This document shows positions 26,246-38,175 of a DNA stretch of 64,000 nt, piece after piece. Each line of letters opens with the position of its first letter. Positions within the stretch are counted from its first letter, which is position 1. A program made the translations under genes and the position numbers. The DNA comes from Brachycybe producta (Eukaryota; Arthropoda; Diplopoda; Playtdesmida; Andrognathidae): NCBI GenBank assembly GCA_036925085.1, contig JAUPFP010000003.1, positions 1,302,001 to 1,366,000 of the forward strand, given 5' to 3'. The notes under the pieces are model-generated. The model worked only from the letters and a program-made list of their open reading frames with translations. It searched no databases and had not been told where the DNA came from.

Positions 26246-29200
26246 CTACAAAAAAATCCCCGCAACAAAACATTAACTTTCAACATTAAAAAGTTACTTT
26301 CCAAACTGGAAAAGTAGCCTACATCAACAGTTAAAATTAAAGCTGACAAAATAACTGTAACTGAAGATATTTAACAGTTACAGCTAATTTTTAATTTAAA
26401 AGATAACCAAAAAGATTCAAGTTACAATTATTTTTCACTGGCAAAAGTAACTGAAACAGAACAAACTAAACAGTTATTTTTCATTGATAAACTAACTGTA
26501 ACTGAAGTTACACAAAAGTCAACTAATTTTTAATGGAAAAAAAAGTAACTGTAACTAATGTTATTTAACAGTTACTTATTTTCAATAATAAAAAGTTCGA
26601 TTTTGCAAAAAAACACACAAAAAAAACAAAATTACTTTCAAAGTTGTTTACCCAAAGATCGCTTTTTTGATTCTGCCAAGGATGCTCGTGTTTTCGCTCT
26701 CGTCGTTCTCGTACGAACGTCCTGCGTAAGTTGGCTCCTGATTTCCTACACACACGAGACACAGAAAGCCAAAAATACGCAGAAGTTCAATAATAATAAA
26801 TGAAAAAAAATTATATTCGACTTCTTATCACCTATTTCCAATTAGATGAAAATAACTTTTTGATCGGATCAATTCTTTGTTTAAAGAATGTCATCTTTAA
26901 AAATCGACCCGATCAAAAGACATTTTCATCTCCAATTACGATCTAACCGTAACAGAATTTTCAAAACTAAAAACATCCTTGGCAAAAAAAAACCTACTTC
27001 GATCAAAATTTTGAACAAAATCTCAAAATATTTCTTCTCGAAATGACAAATCAAAAAAGAATGGATTACCGGATTTTGTCTTCGTGATTCCGTCGATCGA
27101 ACCAGCAACGTCATTATCCAGTTCGGCATATGCTGTAATTAATGCTCTTTGCTGCTCACTCAGCTTCCTGAAAGTGACGTTTCGTCATTTCAAAAATGGG
27201 AGTTCATCGATGTCTTTATTGTTTAGTTATAAACAACGACAAGAAATTATCTTACTGTGGAATTTTAACTTTGATGTGAATGTAGTGATCACCGGCACCA
27301 TAAGAGTTCACCTTTCGTATCCCTTTGCCTGCAATTCTTAGACGAGTATGCGATGACGTACCGGCCGGAATCTTTTAATTTAAAGCAGGAATTAAGTCAG
27401 CGATTTTGAAAAAAAAACTGATATACAAATGAAATAAAACTCTGGTAAAAGTAAAATTAAAGTGTTTCAGAAACACAGAAGAGATTTTTATGATAATATC
27501 TTTTAAAATAAGCTTTATATTCAAAGTTTCAAAGTCTCTATTTACGTTTCTCACTTCAAATTATGCCAAAAAGAAGCAACATTAAGTAGAAATTGAAACC
27601 CATTTAAGAAACTAGAAGAGTAAATGACTCCTTAAAGGAGATTTTCATCTGGATAACTTTTAAAATAAACTTTTATGACAATTTCAAACTCTCCACCTTT
27701 AGTTTTTCACTCCAAATGTAACCAAATTTACAAGGGAAAAAACGATTCACTTAAAAATTAACATAAAAAGTTTATTTTGAAAGGAAGATCCTCTTAAGGT
27801 GATTGAACTACTCTTCTAGTTTCTAAAACACTTTATAGTTTCTTTTAATTTTCTCTCTGAAACATAGAATGACAAGAGACGGAGGAATGTTACGATTTAA
27901 ACTAAATATCACTCAAAAGTTTGATGTAAAAATTAGTTTTTAATTTATAAAAAAAACACCTCCGTACCTGAACGTTTACGTCTTCGTAAATGCCTTGAGC
28001 CTTGATTGATCCTCCGAGAACGGCTTGCGACAAACTGATCAACGCATCCGTATGTACATCAGCTCCTTCCCGCCTGAAATAATCGCTTTTAGATACACGA
28101 AACGTTATGAAGATCTCCTTCTTTCCGACCGGCATTCGTACGGTCTGTCCGTCTTCGACTCCTAGGTAATAAAAAAAAAAAACGATCGGATAATAAAACA
28201 GATTCAGAAAAGAAAACGGATGACGAAAAGCTCACCCGCAGGAACGGGCACAGTGACGGTTTTCCTCTGAACAGTGGAACCTTTGGCATCGCATTCGTTG
28301 CAGGGATAACGAATGAAGTTACGAGTTCCCTGACAGCGACGACACGTACTTCGCATAACGAATGGACCAGAACTTATCGTTTCCTAGTTACGTTGTTTAC
28401 GGTATTAGTACGGAAACTTAAGAAAAGTGTTTTTTAAGGTCAATAAACCTTCTTGGGTAGAAACTAGAATAATCGAAATCGAATATCAAAAAATAAAAAA
28501 TACCAAAAATATAAAAAAACCGAAAATATCAAGAACAGTCAAAAATGTAAAAAACCAAATAACCTAAAAAATCACGTAAACCCGAAAAAAACGCGGGGAA
28601 AAAACGTACAAAAAACAATATCGAAAAAAAAAAAATCGAAAAATATCAAAAAAATTGTAAATATTATGAAATAGCTAAATATTTTTAAAAAAATATGAGA
28701 TACATTTCGATTTTTCAAAAATACCTTCAGCGTTACTAGTTAGCCTCAATCAAGGTTCTTTGAATGAAAAACCGTATTCTTCCGGTTGTCCGAAGTCATT
28801 CAAAGTTCATTTTATGAAAAACGAATTCAAGAATAATAAACGTAACTAACCATTCCAGTTCCATTGCAATACGGACATTTGATCGCCTTCGTTCCCGGTT
28901 CACAACGAGATCCCTGACATTTACGACACGTATCGACAACGTTCACCGTCACGTCCTTGTTGACACCACGTGCCGCTTGTTGAAATGTAAGGTTCATTAC
29001 GACCTTCAGAGAAGAGAAATTCCTTCAATAAGTAACTCTAAATAGAACAATCAAAACATTTACTGAAGTAAACCAGTAATTTTTGTTCAAACCTCTTGAG
29101 ATGCACCAAAACCAAACTGCGAATCAGAAAAATCATCAAAATCCGGAAATCCGGATCGAAATGCTGAATTTCCGAATATCTTTCTAAACAATTCTTCTGG

Positions 29201-30679
29201 ATCGACGTTCGATTGAAAGTTCCATCCTTCGAATCCAGTCTGTCTTCCTCCTCCGCCTCCTCCACCACCCATTCCAGCTCCAGACGTTCCGTAATCCGCT
29301 CCCCATCTGTCATACTGTTGCCTCTTTGATTCATCACTTAACACCTTAGAAGAAAAAAAACGACGATCTCAACAACGACTTTTTTCTCTCTCTCGAAGTT
29401 TCTTTAACACCGAACCTCGTAAGCTTCCGAAACCTCTTGAAACTTCTTTGCTGCATCTGGATCTCCTTTGTTCGTATCCGGATGATATTTCTTAGCGAGC
29501 TGGTAATAGGCTTTCTTTATGTCTTTCTGAGATCCGTTCCTAGGAACTCCGAGGACTTCGTAATAGTCCTTCTTTTTTTGATCTAGTTTGCAACTCGTGT
29601 GAAATGAAACTCGACCGACTTTCAAAACGATATTCGAATCGCCTAAATTAAAAAATGAACAATTTTGAAGGTTTTTTTTTTCCAGTCAATTTTATCGTCA
29701 ATTTTGAGGACAATATGGGTAATAAAAGGAGAAACATTACGAAGAAGTGTTTTTAAGAACCTAGAAGAGCAAATAAATCACATATAAGGCTTTTTACGCT
29801 TACATATTTTAAAATAAAACATTTTATACCAAGTTAGACCCAAATGTGTCATAAAAATTCGTATAAAAAACTTAAAGGCATAAATTCAAGAAGTAAACAT
29901 GGCACTTAAACTTCAAATTGAACCCTCTGAAGAGAATTTCTATTAAGAAAGAAGAAGAAAACATGTTTTATTTAGTAATCTTGAACAAGATTATTCTTTT
30001 TTGAAACCCTGCTTAGAGGGTTCAAAAGTTAAAGTTTCAAGGGAAATGTATCATTCTTGAATTTAGGCCACAAACTTCATCATCATTTTATTCAAAATGT
30101 AATAAAAAGTTTATTTTTAAAAATATAAACATGAAACTACCCTGAAGTGATTCAGTTACCCTTCTAGTTTTTAAAACACTTTCAATTTCCTCTTAAAATG
30201 CAGAATAACCTAAATTCTAGTGACATTTCGTGACTCTTGTGTAATAAACTGAAAAGATTGCGTCATCGCCCCGCCGCACTCGTGGCAAGGCGGCACGTGA
30301 CGCGCGAGAGGCTTTTTTTTCCCGCCCAAATCACAAACGCGATGGACACAGCAAACACACGTGCAGCAAGTGTATCCACACGTGAACTTATAATGCCCCT
30401 CCCACTTAATATAAGCTCCACCCCCTCAAGTTATACAGAATTATAAATAAGCGTTTGTTAGCCTCTAAACAGAGGTTATTGCATTTCATCAAATACAAAT
30501 AAGGGATTTTTCTCTTAACCTGACAGATTCAGCCGTGAAGAATCGACTGAGAACGTTGAACGAGATGTAAATTGACGTTTAAAACAGTTCGTGCAACTGT
30601 AACACAAACGTAAATTAGAATTTCGATTGAATTTCAGGACCAACACGCGTAAGACATTTCTACTAGTGGACGACGCCAT
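26242..30679 (-). CDS. DNAJA3: DNAJA3/Tid1, mitochondrial type I Hsp40 co-chaperone
   Basis: Exons in gene order: 30520-30679, 29416-29642, 29093-29344, 28851-29003, 28236-28383, 27968-28161, 27256-27371, 27070-27167, 26652-26745, then the first bases of the exon ending at 26245, where a TGA falls at once. All phases agree: 481 residues, human long form 480. Residues 1-53 are basic and Ser-rich (likely mitochondrial presequence). The J domain follows with HPD at about 107-109, then a Gly/Phe-rich exon ([16 protein letters not shown]). The zinc region has [24 protein letters not shown] and CNECDAKG. The C-terminal domain includes [20 protein letters not shown]. In the family it stimulates mitochondrial Hsp70 for folding. 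The end, [11 protein letters not shown], resembles the human long-form end. An in-frame ATG upstream (30724) would add 15 residues; I prefer 30679. Confidence 0.97.
26281..26590. repeat. Degenerate AACTGTAACTGAAG repeats in a DNAJA3 intron
   Basis: Units around AACTGTAACTGAAGATATTT and AACAGTTACAGCTAATTTTT recur five to six times with a loose spacing of about 60-70 bp, in both orientations. Confidence 0.65.
27440..27880. repeat. FB1 elements in a DNAJA3 intron
   Basis: One full pair at about 27595-27838 (AGAAACTAGAAGAGTAAATG and CTACTCTTCTAGTTTCTAAA). A left-half fragment precedes it at 27470-27545. Confidence 0.8.
28430..28700. other. Low-complexity A-rich DNA in a DNAJA3 intron
   Basis: Loose repeats of AAAAATATCGAAAAA-type words. 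No conserved period and no exon signal. Confidence 0.6.
29742..30184. repeat. FB1 element split by an FB4 element (DNAJA3 intron 1)
   Basis: An FB1 left half (TTTTTAAGAACCTAGAAGAG and inner TTTTAAAATAAAACATTTTA) ends near 29850. An FB1 right half (AAAAAGTTTATTTTTAAAAA, then TTACCCTTCTAGTTTTTAAA) resumes near 30105. The 29883-30069 segment between them has inverted ends TAAATTCAAGAAGTAAACAT and TCATTCTTGAATTTAGGCC, with inner GAACCCTC and GAGGGTTC: an FB4 element nested in FB1. Confidence 0.75.
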
Positions 30680-31474
30680 TACGGTGGGTGACGTCATAAT
30701 CATCACCTTTCGCGCCGCCGCCAATACTTTATTCAGCCAGCCGCCGTCGATAACAACAAGCCGCTAAACGAACGTTTCCCGCCTAAATTTAAACAGGTTT
30801 TCTGCACATTCCATTATTCATTGATTTATCCAGCGGTGTGACGTCACTTATATATATATATTTCTATGGCTGCGACGTCACACTGAATCAATGAACAATA
30901 GGATTTTTTTGTTGTTGCAATTATTATATTAATTTTTAATATAATTACATATTTTGTTTATAATAAATGCGACAACAAATGTGGTTTATTCAATAAAAAC
31001 AACCTGCTTAGAGGCTAAATTAGTAAGTGCTGATTAGCCTCTAAACAAGTCATTTTTAAGTGCAAATGTTTCTCAAACTCTGATTAATTGATATGTCTTT
31101 CGGGTACAAAATTACGGCAAACTTGAATATTTGTTTTAGAAACTAGAACGATAGCTCCATCACTTATGTGTATTTTCATGTTGAAATCTTTCAAAATAAA
31201 CTTTTTTGTGAGTTTGAAAATGACCCAACTTTAAGCAGATGATATTTTTTAAAAATGTTGCCTATAAAAAGTTCATTTTGAAAGATATCAACGTGAAAAT
31301 TAAGTGATTGGCGCTACCCTTCTAGTTTCTAATAAATAAATGAATCAAAATAAAGCTTTTCTAATATTCTGAAAATATATTTAAACTGTAAAATGCTATG
31401 AACATAAATTATTATGATTATTATTATGAAACAAATAAAACTTATAATGAAAAATGTTGGAAATTGTTGATATT
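30680..31474. other. Compact gap between DNAJA3 start and CIP2A stop
   Basis: Contains the probable DNAJA3 promoter with TGACGTCA at about 30689, GCGCCGCCGCCAATAC at about 30713 and a second TGACGTCA near 30839. An imperfect inverted repeat (ATTCATTGATTTATCC and GAATCAATGAACAAT) spans 30812-30900. A short FB3-type hairpin (TTAGAGGCTAAATTAG and CTGATTAGCCTCTAA) lies at 31005-31060 and an FB1 copy at 31133-31334. Confidence 0.6.
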
Positions 31475-34400
31475 TCACTTTTTCTGTTGCTGTAAGTCTT
31501 TCAATGCGCTCATACTATGAATCATTTCCGTAATTTGTCTGTGTTTGTCCAGTTCGGCTTTACAAGTGTGAATTTCGTTTCGTGCAGCGTCCAAAAGGAT
31601 TTCTTGTTCGTTGCATTTTCCTTTCAAAAGATTAACCTTTAACGAAACAGACGGAATAATAAAATGAAATGACTGAAAGATCCGTCTACTTTTCGTATTT
31701 TCAAACCTCCGTCTCGAGAGACTTGATTTCATCTTTGTATTTTCTGATTATTTCCATCAGATTCTCTTTTTCCGTTTCTAGTTGACGACCGGCTTTTAGA
31801 AGATCTGTTAGGAATAAATTTTAAAAAGGCTTTTTTTTCGGTTCATCGTCGTATAAGTTACAGTTAGTTACTATTTTAAGTTACTAGAAACTGAAGTTTT
31901 TCATGGCATTTGAAAACGTTTAAAAATGTCAAACTCCTGGAGCCAGTTGAGCCCTTGTGAGGCTTTTTCAGGGCATTCAAGCACTTATTTTTAGTTCAAT
32001 TTTGAAACTTGCGACTTTTACCTTTGACCTTCACATCGCGTTCTTTAAGTTGTTTTAAAACGTTCACATTCTGAGCATCCAACTGTGAAACTTTCTCGCT
32101 CAACCTACGGAATAAATTAATAATTTAAAAAAAGTGACGGAAAAGAAAAAAAAGGCCCTTTGATCCTTAAGACATCGTACTCAAAGGCTTTTGTCTCCAA
32201 CTCGTCACGACTTTGTTGAAGCGCAATGTTGGCATCGGATAAAATCTTCTTCTCTCTCAAGATGTCTTTCTGAATGTTCTGCAAAGATTGAATCCTACGA
32301 AGTAAAAAATAATATATAACTTCGTCGAGTCGTAATCATTTTCTGAAGAAAAATTCCATTACTTATTGGAGTTCTCGATTTCGTTTCTCTTGTGTTCTTC
32401 GTTCTTCTGTTCCAATTCGTTCGTCATTTCGCAGAATTGCTGAAGATTGTGTTCTAACTGTTGACGATGGCTCAGAGCTTTCGTAGCCTCCTCTTTCGCA
32501 GCTTCGCTCAGTTTCTCGGACTCTCTCAAGAGGTGCCTCAGTTGAAGAGCCTTGACAGATTTAAAACAAAAGAGCGACCGTTAAAAACAAAAAGAGAGAC
32601 AGGTTTCGAAATAACGTCAACACCTCGGCATCGCTTCTCGCCCAACGAGAACGATACTCGACGAGAATACGATCAGCATGTTGCAATGCGTTCGCTTTCG
32701 CATCGAGAAGACCTTGAAGCTGTTTCTCTTTCATCTGAAAGAAAGAAAAAAGGCTACAATTTTATCCTGTCCTTAAGAACGAATCTCTTTCTAGACCACC
32801 CGAACCTCCAACGATAGGATTTTGTGTTCGTACATCTCCATTATGACGGACTTCTTCACATCTTTAACCTAAACAAACACAATAATCATTGAGAAAATCA
32901 TTCAGAAAATCATAGAAATTTCTACCTCCAAACCGCTTTGAAACCGATCGATGATTTCCGTAATCGGATCCATGTCGATGATCGTACTACACATAGGGCC
33001 AAATTTGGACCGATCGATGCCATTCGGATCGCTCGTATTAGCGACATCCACAAACTGCCCACGGAACTTATTTACGTCCGTCATCGTTTCACTCAAACTG
33101 GGAAACACAAAAAACCACGACTTTTAGCAATTTAGACTAGAAGCACCTTATAAATTTAACTCTCGACTTGTTCACCGCATCGTAGGGAAATCAGGAAGTC
33201 TCGATCCTAAAAAAACTAGTTGAAGAGCGTTGTTAAGGAGATCTTGTGATTCGACCGAAGTCAAAGCGAACGCAAAGATCGGCATCATCCTCGGATCCTA
33301 AAACAAAGCAAGAGAACTGGAAGTAAAAACGAGTTCTCTCGAGACATTGAGAAATGTTTTTTTTTACTTGAATGTATTGATAAAGGCTGTTTTGCATTCC
33401 GTTCGTAGAGTTCTTCGTCGTTTTCATAACAAGCAAAGTGTGAAGAATCGCATCTACAACATAACCACTTTCGAAGAAACAACGACAAAAAGTTACTCTA
33501 AATACTTCAAAGTCAACCGAACTCTTGAGTTATTCTGTCTTTCAGTAGAGAAAAATTAAGAAAAACTCGAAAGTGTTTTAGAAACTAGAAGGATAATTCA
33601 ATCACTTAATGGTATTTTCACGTTGGTATCTTTCAAAATAAGCTTTTTATGTTAGTTAGGAAAAATGATCCAACTTTAAGCTAACAATATGTTTTCATTC
33701 CTGTCAATAAAAAGTTTATTTTGAAAGATGTATCAACATATGAAAATACTCGTAAGTGAATGAGCTACCCTTCTAGTTTCTAAAATACTTTCAATTTCAT
33801 CTTAATGTTGCTCTTCCGAAACAGCAGAATAATCATGAAAAGCATTTTAATCATACAAGAAAACAAAAACCAGATAATGAAAAATTACTTGTTGTTGATA
33901 GACATCGATCGATGTCCCATTTCGAGCTCGAACTGAAAGTGTCCCATGAGAAAGTCAATCGCTTCCGTGCAAAACTCCACGTTGATTGCACGATCGACTT
34001 TCATTAAGTAATTTTTGTTCTGACACAAAGGTAAAACAGCGGGATAGTTAAAGAGAACAAAACGTAAATAACAGTAAAAGAAACCGTCCAAAATAAAGGA
34101 TATTCAAGAGAAGATCCATGTTCGAGACGAAAGTCTCGCAATGAGCTGCCAACGACGAATCTCGAGCCTCGAGAAGCGATTCGAGACAAGAAACGATCGC
34201 CGTAAGAATGCTGTCGAAATGATTATCGACGACGGATGTCGAAGAGTTCTTTAAAATGACATCATTTACCATTTAAGTTTCGTTTTGTCTTTTAGATGTC
34301 TTTCTTAGGAAGCGACTTTTAAATGGCAATTAATAAATTATAAGTTTAACCACCTTCAATATCTGAGTGACGAATTTTGCGGCCCAAACGGACGGATTCC

Positions 34401-37400
34401 AGAGTTTGTCGGCCGGATGAGACAACCAATGGAGAGCCACCGATATCGGATGGTCGCAGGCGGGATTCGCTTCGACATCTCGAAACGCCGTATCGACGTT
34501 GCCCTGAAGACCCGTCAATGAAGGCAACGTCAGAAGCAGTTCGTAGATCTGCAATCGAGAAGAGAACAGAAAATCGTAGATTTAAAACACCTTCGAGAAT
34601 TCGTTCCATTTTTTCTCGTTTCGTTGGTACCTTGCAGACCGATTTGGCACAACTCCGTTTGTCTAACGAGCAGAGAATCTTCATTAAACAATGATCGAGA
34701 TATTCGTATCTGAAAAAAGCAAACACCAATCTGAACCTCGAATAATTCTGAAGAGTCGTTTCATTAGTTTAATCAAAACTAGTTTAGTCACACTAATTTC
34801 AACAATTTCATGAAATTTCTATGCAATTTGTGATTTTCCAACATGTGAAGTTCTTCATCAGTTAAAACAATTTCATGAAATTCCAATGCAATTCATGATT
34901 TTTTCATGCATTTTACAGTTTAATTGTTGAAACGGATGAAAAAAAACTTAATAAAACGTACAAAAAACAAACAATTTCACGAAATTTGTATGCCATTGGT
35001 GGCATTTTATCGATTAAACCTCATTTCTTCATCATTTTCAGCAAATTTCATGAAATTCCTACAAATTCAATTCCGGTTCTTGTAAAAAAAACATTGACAG
35101 ACTTAGAAAAATGAGAATTCGTACTGCAAAAGCAACCGTTGTATCTTTTCGACAGCTAAAAGATCAATCAAGATGTCAATCGCAAAACACTGAACGTCCA
35201 CGTCTTTATTCATTATCTTATGAATGATCAATTCCAACGTCCGAATCACATTCTTGGAATGAAACAGCTAACAAATTGAACGAAAACCACATCAAAATCG
35301 AACGGACGAATTGTAAACGAACAGAATCGTAATTGACGGTCACCTTGGTTCCGATCTCTTCATTCGAAGCGACACTTGCGAAAACGGACAAAGCCGCAAC
35401 CTGAAGGAGATCTTCTGAGGGCAAACTGATCATGTTCACGATAGTTCTATAGAAATAACGAACTCCTTCCATGTTACGAATACGGCTCTGAACCACGGCG
35501 TTTTTACGACAGATGTTTGCGAGAATAACGACGCAGTTTGTACGATTCGCCGCCGCTTCCGATTGCCTAAAGACAAAACCAATCACGCTTTAAGAACAAT
35601 TCGTAAACGAAAATCTCAATTGAACGCTTTGGGGTTTTCTGTGGTTTCAGAAAAATTAAAAATCTTAGAAACTAGAAGGGTAGCTATTTTTATGTTTGAT
35701 ATCTTTCAAAATAAGCTTTTTATTAAAATTAACGTTTTACACTTTAAATTTGATCAAAAGCCAAAAATTTGAAACTGAAATGTGTTTTTAGAAACTAGAA
35801 GAGTAGTAGCTCAATCACTTAAGGCTAATTTTCATGTTGATATCTTTTAAAATAAACCACAAAATCAAAAAATAGGAAGAAATTAAAAGTGTTTATAAAC
35901 TAGAAGGGCTAAATAATAAATCCTTTAATGAGTATTTTCATGTTCCTATCAATTTCAGTGCCTCCATCCTCACCTAAAGTTGGATCAAAAATCGAAAAAA
36001 ATATAAAATAAATTGAAAGAATTTTTAGAAACTAGAAGGGTAACCCAATCACTTAATATGTTCATGTTGATATCTTTCAAAATAAACTTTTTATAAATAA
36101 AAATTGACAAATATTAACATGAAAATATCCTTCAGTGATTGTGCAACCCTTCTAGTTTCTAGTTTCCTCCTTAAAGTTGCTTCTGAAACGTAGAATAACC
36201 AAGAGTTTGATTTCAATTGTTCTTTTTTATTTGCATATTTTGCAATTTGACTGTTTAGATAGAAAAACAGACTTTTAAAAATGAAAACTAAACCATAATC
36301 TTACACGTTACGAACAAGAAACTTCAAGAAATCTTCAAAGTTGACGTCAGCGTAGTTGATTTTGATGTCGTAAGTCAACGTCTTCAAGATATCGAGACAC
36401 TAAAACGACAAAAAAATCGTTTCGAATAAAAAAAACGACGTAAAAAATCTAAAAAAAAAAAAACGATACTTGAGAAACGATATTTTCAGCTTCTTCATCG
36501 TCGGCATGAATCAAAACAAAAGATGTAATCGTTAATTCGAGCTGAAACGTCGTTTTTAGAACATCGTGAAGTGTCGGATTCGATACTGAAACGATAATTC
36601 GGTTTAACTTTGCAGAAAAAAATATACAATTTGAAATCAATATTAATACTCCATTTTTGAAATAATTCCAGAATCTTCTGAATGGTTCCATTCGTTACGT
36701 TTTCGTCGTTCAGTAAAGTTACAAGACTCGAAACGGATTCCGTCATTGCCACATTACGAGAATCGTAGACGTCAATTTCGGAATTCGAAGCAGACAACTC
36801 GTTTAAAATCTATTTTCAGTCATAAATAAATTAAAAAAGCAAGAAAATGGCGAAAATTAGTATATTCTCAGTTGTATTTAAGGTGGTTTCGAAGTGTAAA
36901 TGCCTTTCGAACTCACGTTTATTGTCTTTCAGGTGAAAAACAGAAAAGAAACTTGAATGTGCTTTAGAAACTAGAAGGGTAACTCATATCCCTTATGGAT
37001 ATTTTTATGTTAATATCTTTCAAAATAAGCTTTTTTATGTCAGTTTGGAAATGAACCAACGATAAAAAGTTAATTTTGAAAGATATAAACATAAAAATAT
37101 ACCTTAAGTGATTGAATTACCCTTCTAGTTTCTAAAAACACATTCAAGTTTCTTTTCTTTTCGTTCTCCTGAAAGACAGAAAATCAAGAGTTCCAAAATC
37201 AGCTGTTCGTAAACTTTCATAAACGCGTTATTTGTTTTTTAAAATTGCCGGGAAACGAAGTTACTAAATGACGCCAATAGAGGACGCTGTTCATAGTTTT
37301 CGTTTTTAAAAAACACGTTTTTAAAATTAAAACTCCACTTTTTAAGCCAAAACGGCAATTTTCTAGTTGAAAATCACTTTTTAAACGCCTATAAGAAGAA

Positions 37401-38037
37401 GAAACTTAATTAAAATGTTTATTTCAAACAAAAAAATTGCAAAAAAAAAATAGCCAAGTGTTTGTTTACAACGTTGACCGATAGATGGCATTGTCAAAAT
37501 GTCTGAAAAATAACATCTTATAAGAAAATTAAACACATTTTAAACAAAATAGCAATTTTCTATCAGAAAATCACTTCAAAAAACGAATTCAATCAAGAAA
37601 ACTTAACTTGAATTGTTTATTTCTAACATAAAAAAAACCGCAAAAACAAAACAGTAAATTTCAAATTGTTTATAAAACTTATCGCTAGATGGCGCCACAT
37701 GCTCCATTATTTATGAAGCTAAGAACAATTCGAACACCAACGGATGACGTCATAAAGAAAACCAACCGTATAAGTTCCTTGCGGATGCGGAGTTTTATTT
37801 ATACCACAAAAAAAAACTCTTAAAAATGAACAAGTTAAAAACATGACGTCATCCGTTACGTAAATTAGCGGCTACCGATACGAATAATGATTAAATAAGA
37901 CAACGAAAAAATTTTCTTACGTCAAGTTGTCTGTGTAAAGTGATGAGATTTGTGTCGCTTTTCGTCGTCAAATAAGAATTAGACGTCTTAATAAACGAGT
38001 TCAGCGCGTTTAGAAAACTTTTTCCATTTGTTTCCAT
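31475..38037 (-). CDS. CIP2A: CIP2A-like protein (cancerous inhibitor of PP2A homologue)
   Basis: Exons in gene order: 37921-38037, 36650-36809, 36470-36585, 36305-36399, 35344-35566, 35125-35267, 34631-34709, 34354-34548, about 34085-34248, about 33893-34010, 33368-33453, 33176-33297, 32926-33097, 32806-32868, 32624-32734, 32363-32550, 32181-32294, 32022-32104, 31707-31804, 31475-31636. Total about 870 residues, human 905. The N-terminal two thirds is an armadillo-like helical fold (NRTNCVVILANICRKNAVVQ, YFYRTIVNM, DPRMMPIFAFALTS, LPDFPTM). From DRFQSGLEVKDVKKSVIMEM onwards it is a coiled coil, ending near HRQITEMIHSMSALKD, which aligns with human CIP2A KHSHMIAMIHSLSG. The family binds PP2A B56 subunits and acts with TOPBP1 in mitosis; human knowledge, not visible here. 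The junctions around the ninth and tenth exons do not close in phase, so a short exon is probably missed there. Confidence 0.93.
33573..33793. repeat. FB1 element in a CIP2A intron
   Basis: Arms TTTAGAAACTAGAAGGATAA and AGCTACCCTTCTAGTTTCTA, outer blocks TTATTCTGTCTTTCAG (33532) and ACAGCAGAATAATCA (33821). It occupies most of the intron in which I may be missing a short exon. Confidence 0.85.
35640..36215. repeat. Cluster of FB1 left halves and one pair (CIP2A intron)
   Basis: Left halves start at about 35664, 35780 and 35886 (each AGAAACTAGAAG or TAAACTAGAAGGGC followed by the TTTTAAAATAAAC block). A complete pair follows at 36019-36163. Head-to-tail left halves without right arms are unusual for a foldback family. 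Confidence 0.75.
36880..37215. repeat. FB1 element with mixed outer ends (CIP2A intron 1)
   Basis: The left outer end is TTAAGGTGGTTTCGAAGTG with CTTTCAGGTG. The right outer end is instead the variant AAAATCAGCTGTTCGTAAAC. Core arms at 36965 and 37130. This is a chimera of the two end types seen in the family. Confidence 0.8.
37240..37920. other. CIP2A intron 1 remainder
   Basis: Three diverged direct repeats of about 190 bp with words like AATTTTCTATCAGAAAATCACTT, and CCAATAGAGGACG / CGATAGATGGCATT / CGCTAGATGGCGCC at 37270, 37480 and 37690. TGACGTCA at 37743 and 37842. No exon seen. Confidence 0.45.
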
Positions 38038-38129
38038 TTCAAAATCGATGAGTTTTCAGTTCAATTTCAGTGAAATTAAAGAGAAATTAAGCAGAAATTA
38101 AGTTATTTTTAAGAAAAAACGCCTCGCAA

Positions 38130-38175
38130 ATTTCAAATCAACCGGAAGTAGAGTACAGTGTTGTCAGATGATAGT
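38130..38175 (-). promoter_or_regulatory. CIP2A: Probable CIP2A promoter motifs
   Basis: ACCGGAAGT (ETS consensus) at 38141-38149 and CAGTGTTGTCAGAT from 38157, that is 104-130 bp upstream of the CIP2A ATG. In gene orientation: ATCTGACAACACTG, then ACTTCCGGT. Several TGACGTCA octamers follow at 38198-38470. Confidence 0.55.

Noticed and set aside
27902-28135. An intron inside DNAJA3 at 28075-28097
   Set aside because: The reading frame runs through ([18 protein letters not shown]) and matches the human protein without a gap.
28383-28851. A break in the DNAJA3 zinc region, because the fourth repeat reads CNECDAKG instead of CxxCxGxG
   Set aside because: All eight cysteines are present and the phase is intact; the last glycine replacement is ordinary variation.
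34377-34694. Plus-strand open frame of 105 codons
   Set aside because: It is antisense to two conserved CIP2A exons and shows no family of its own.
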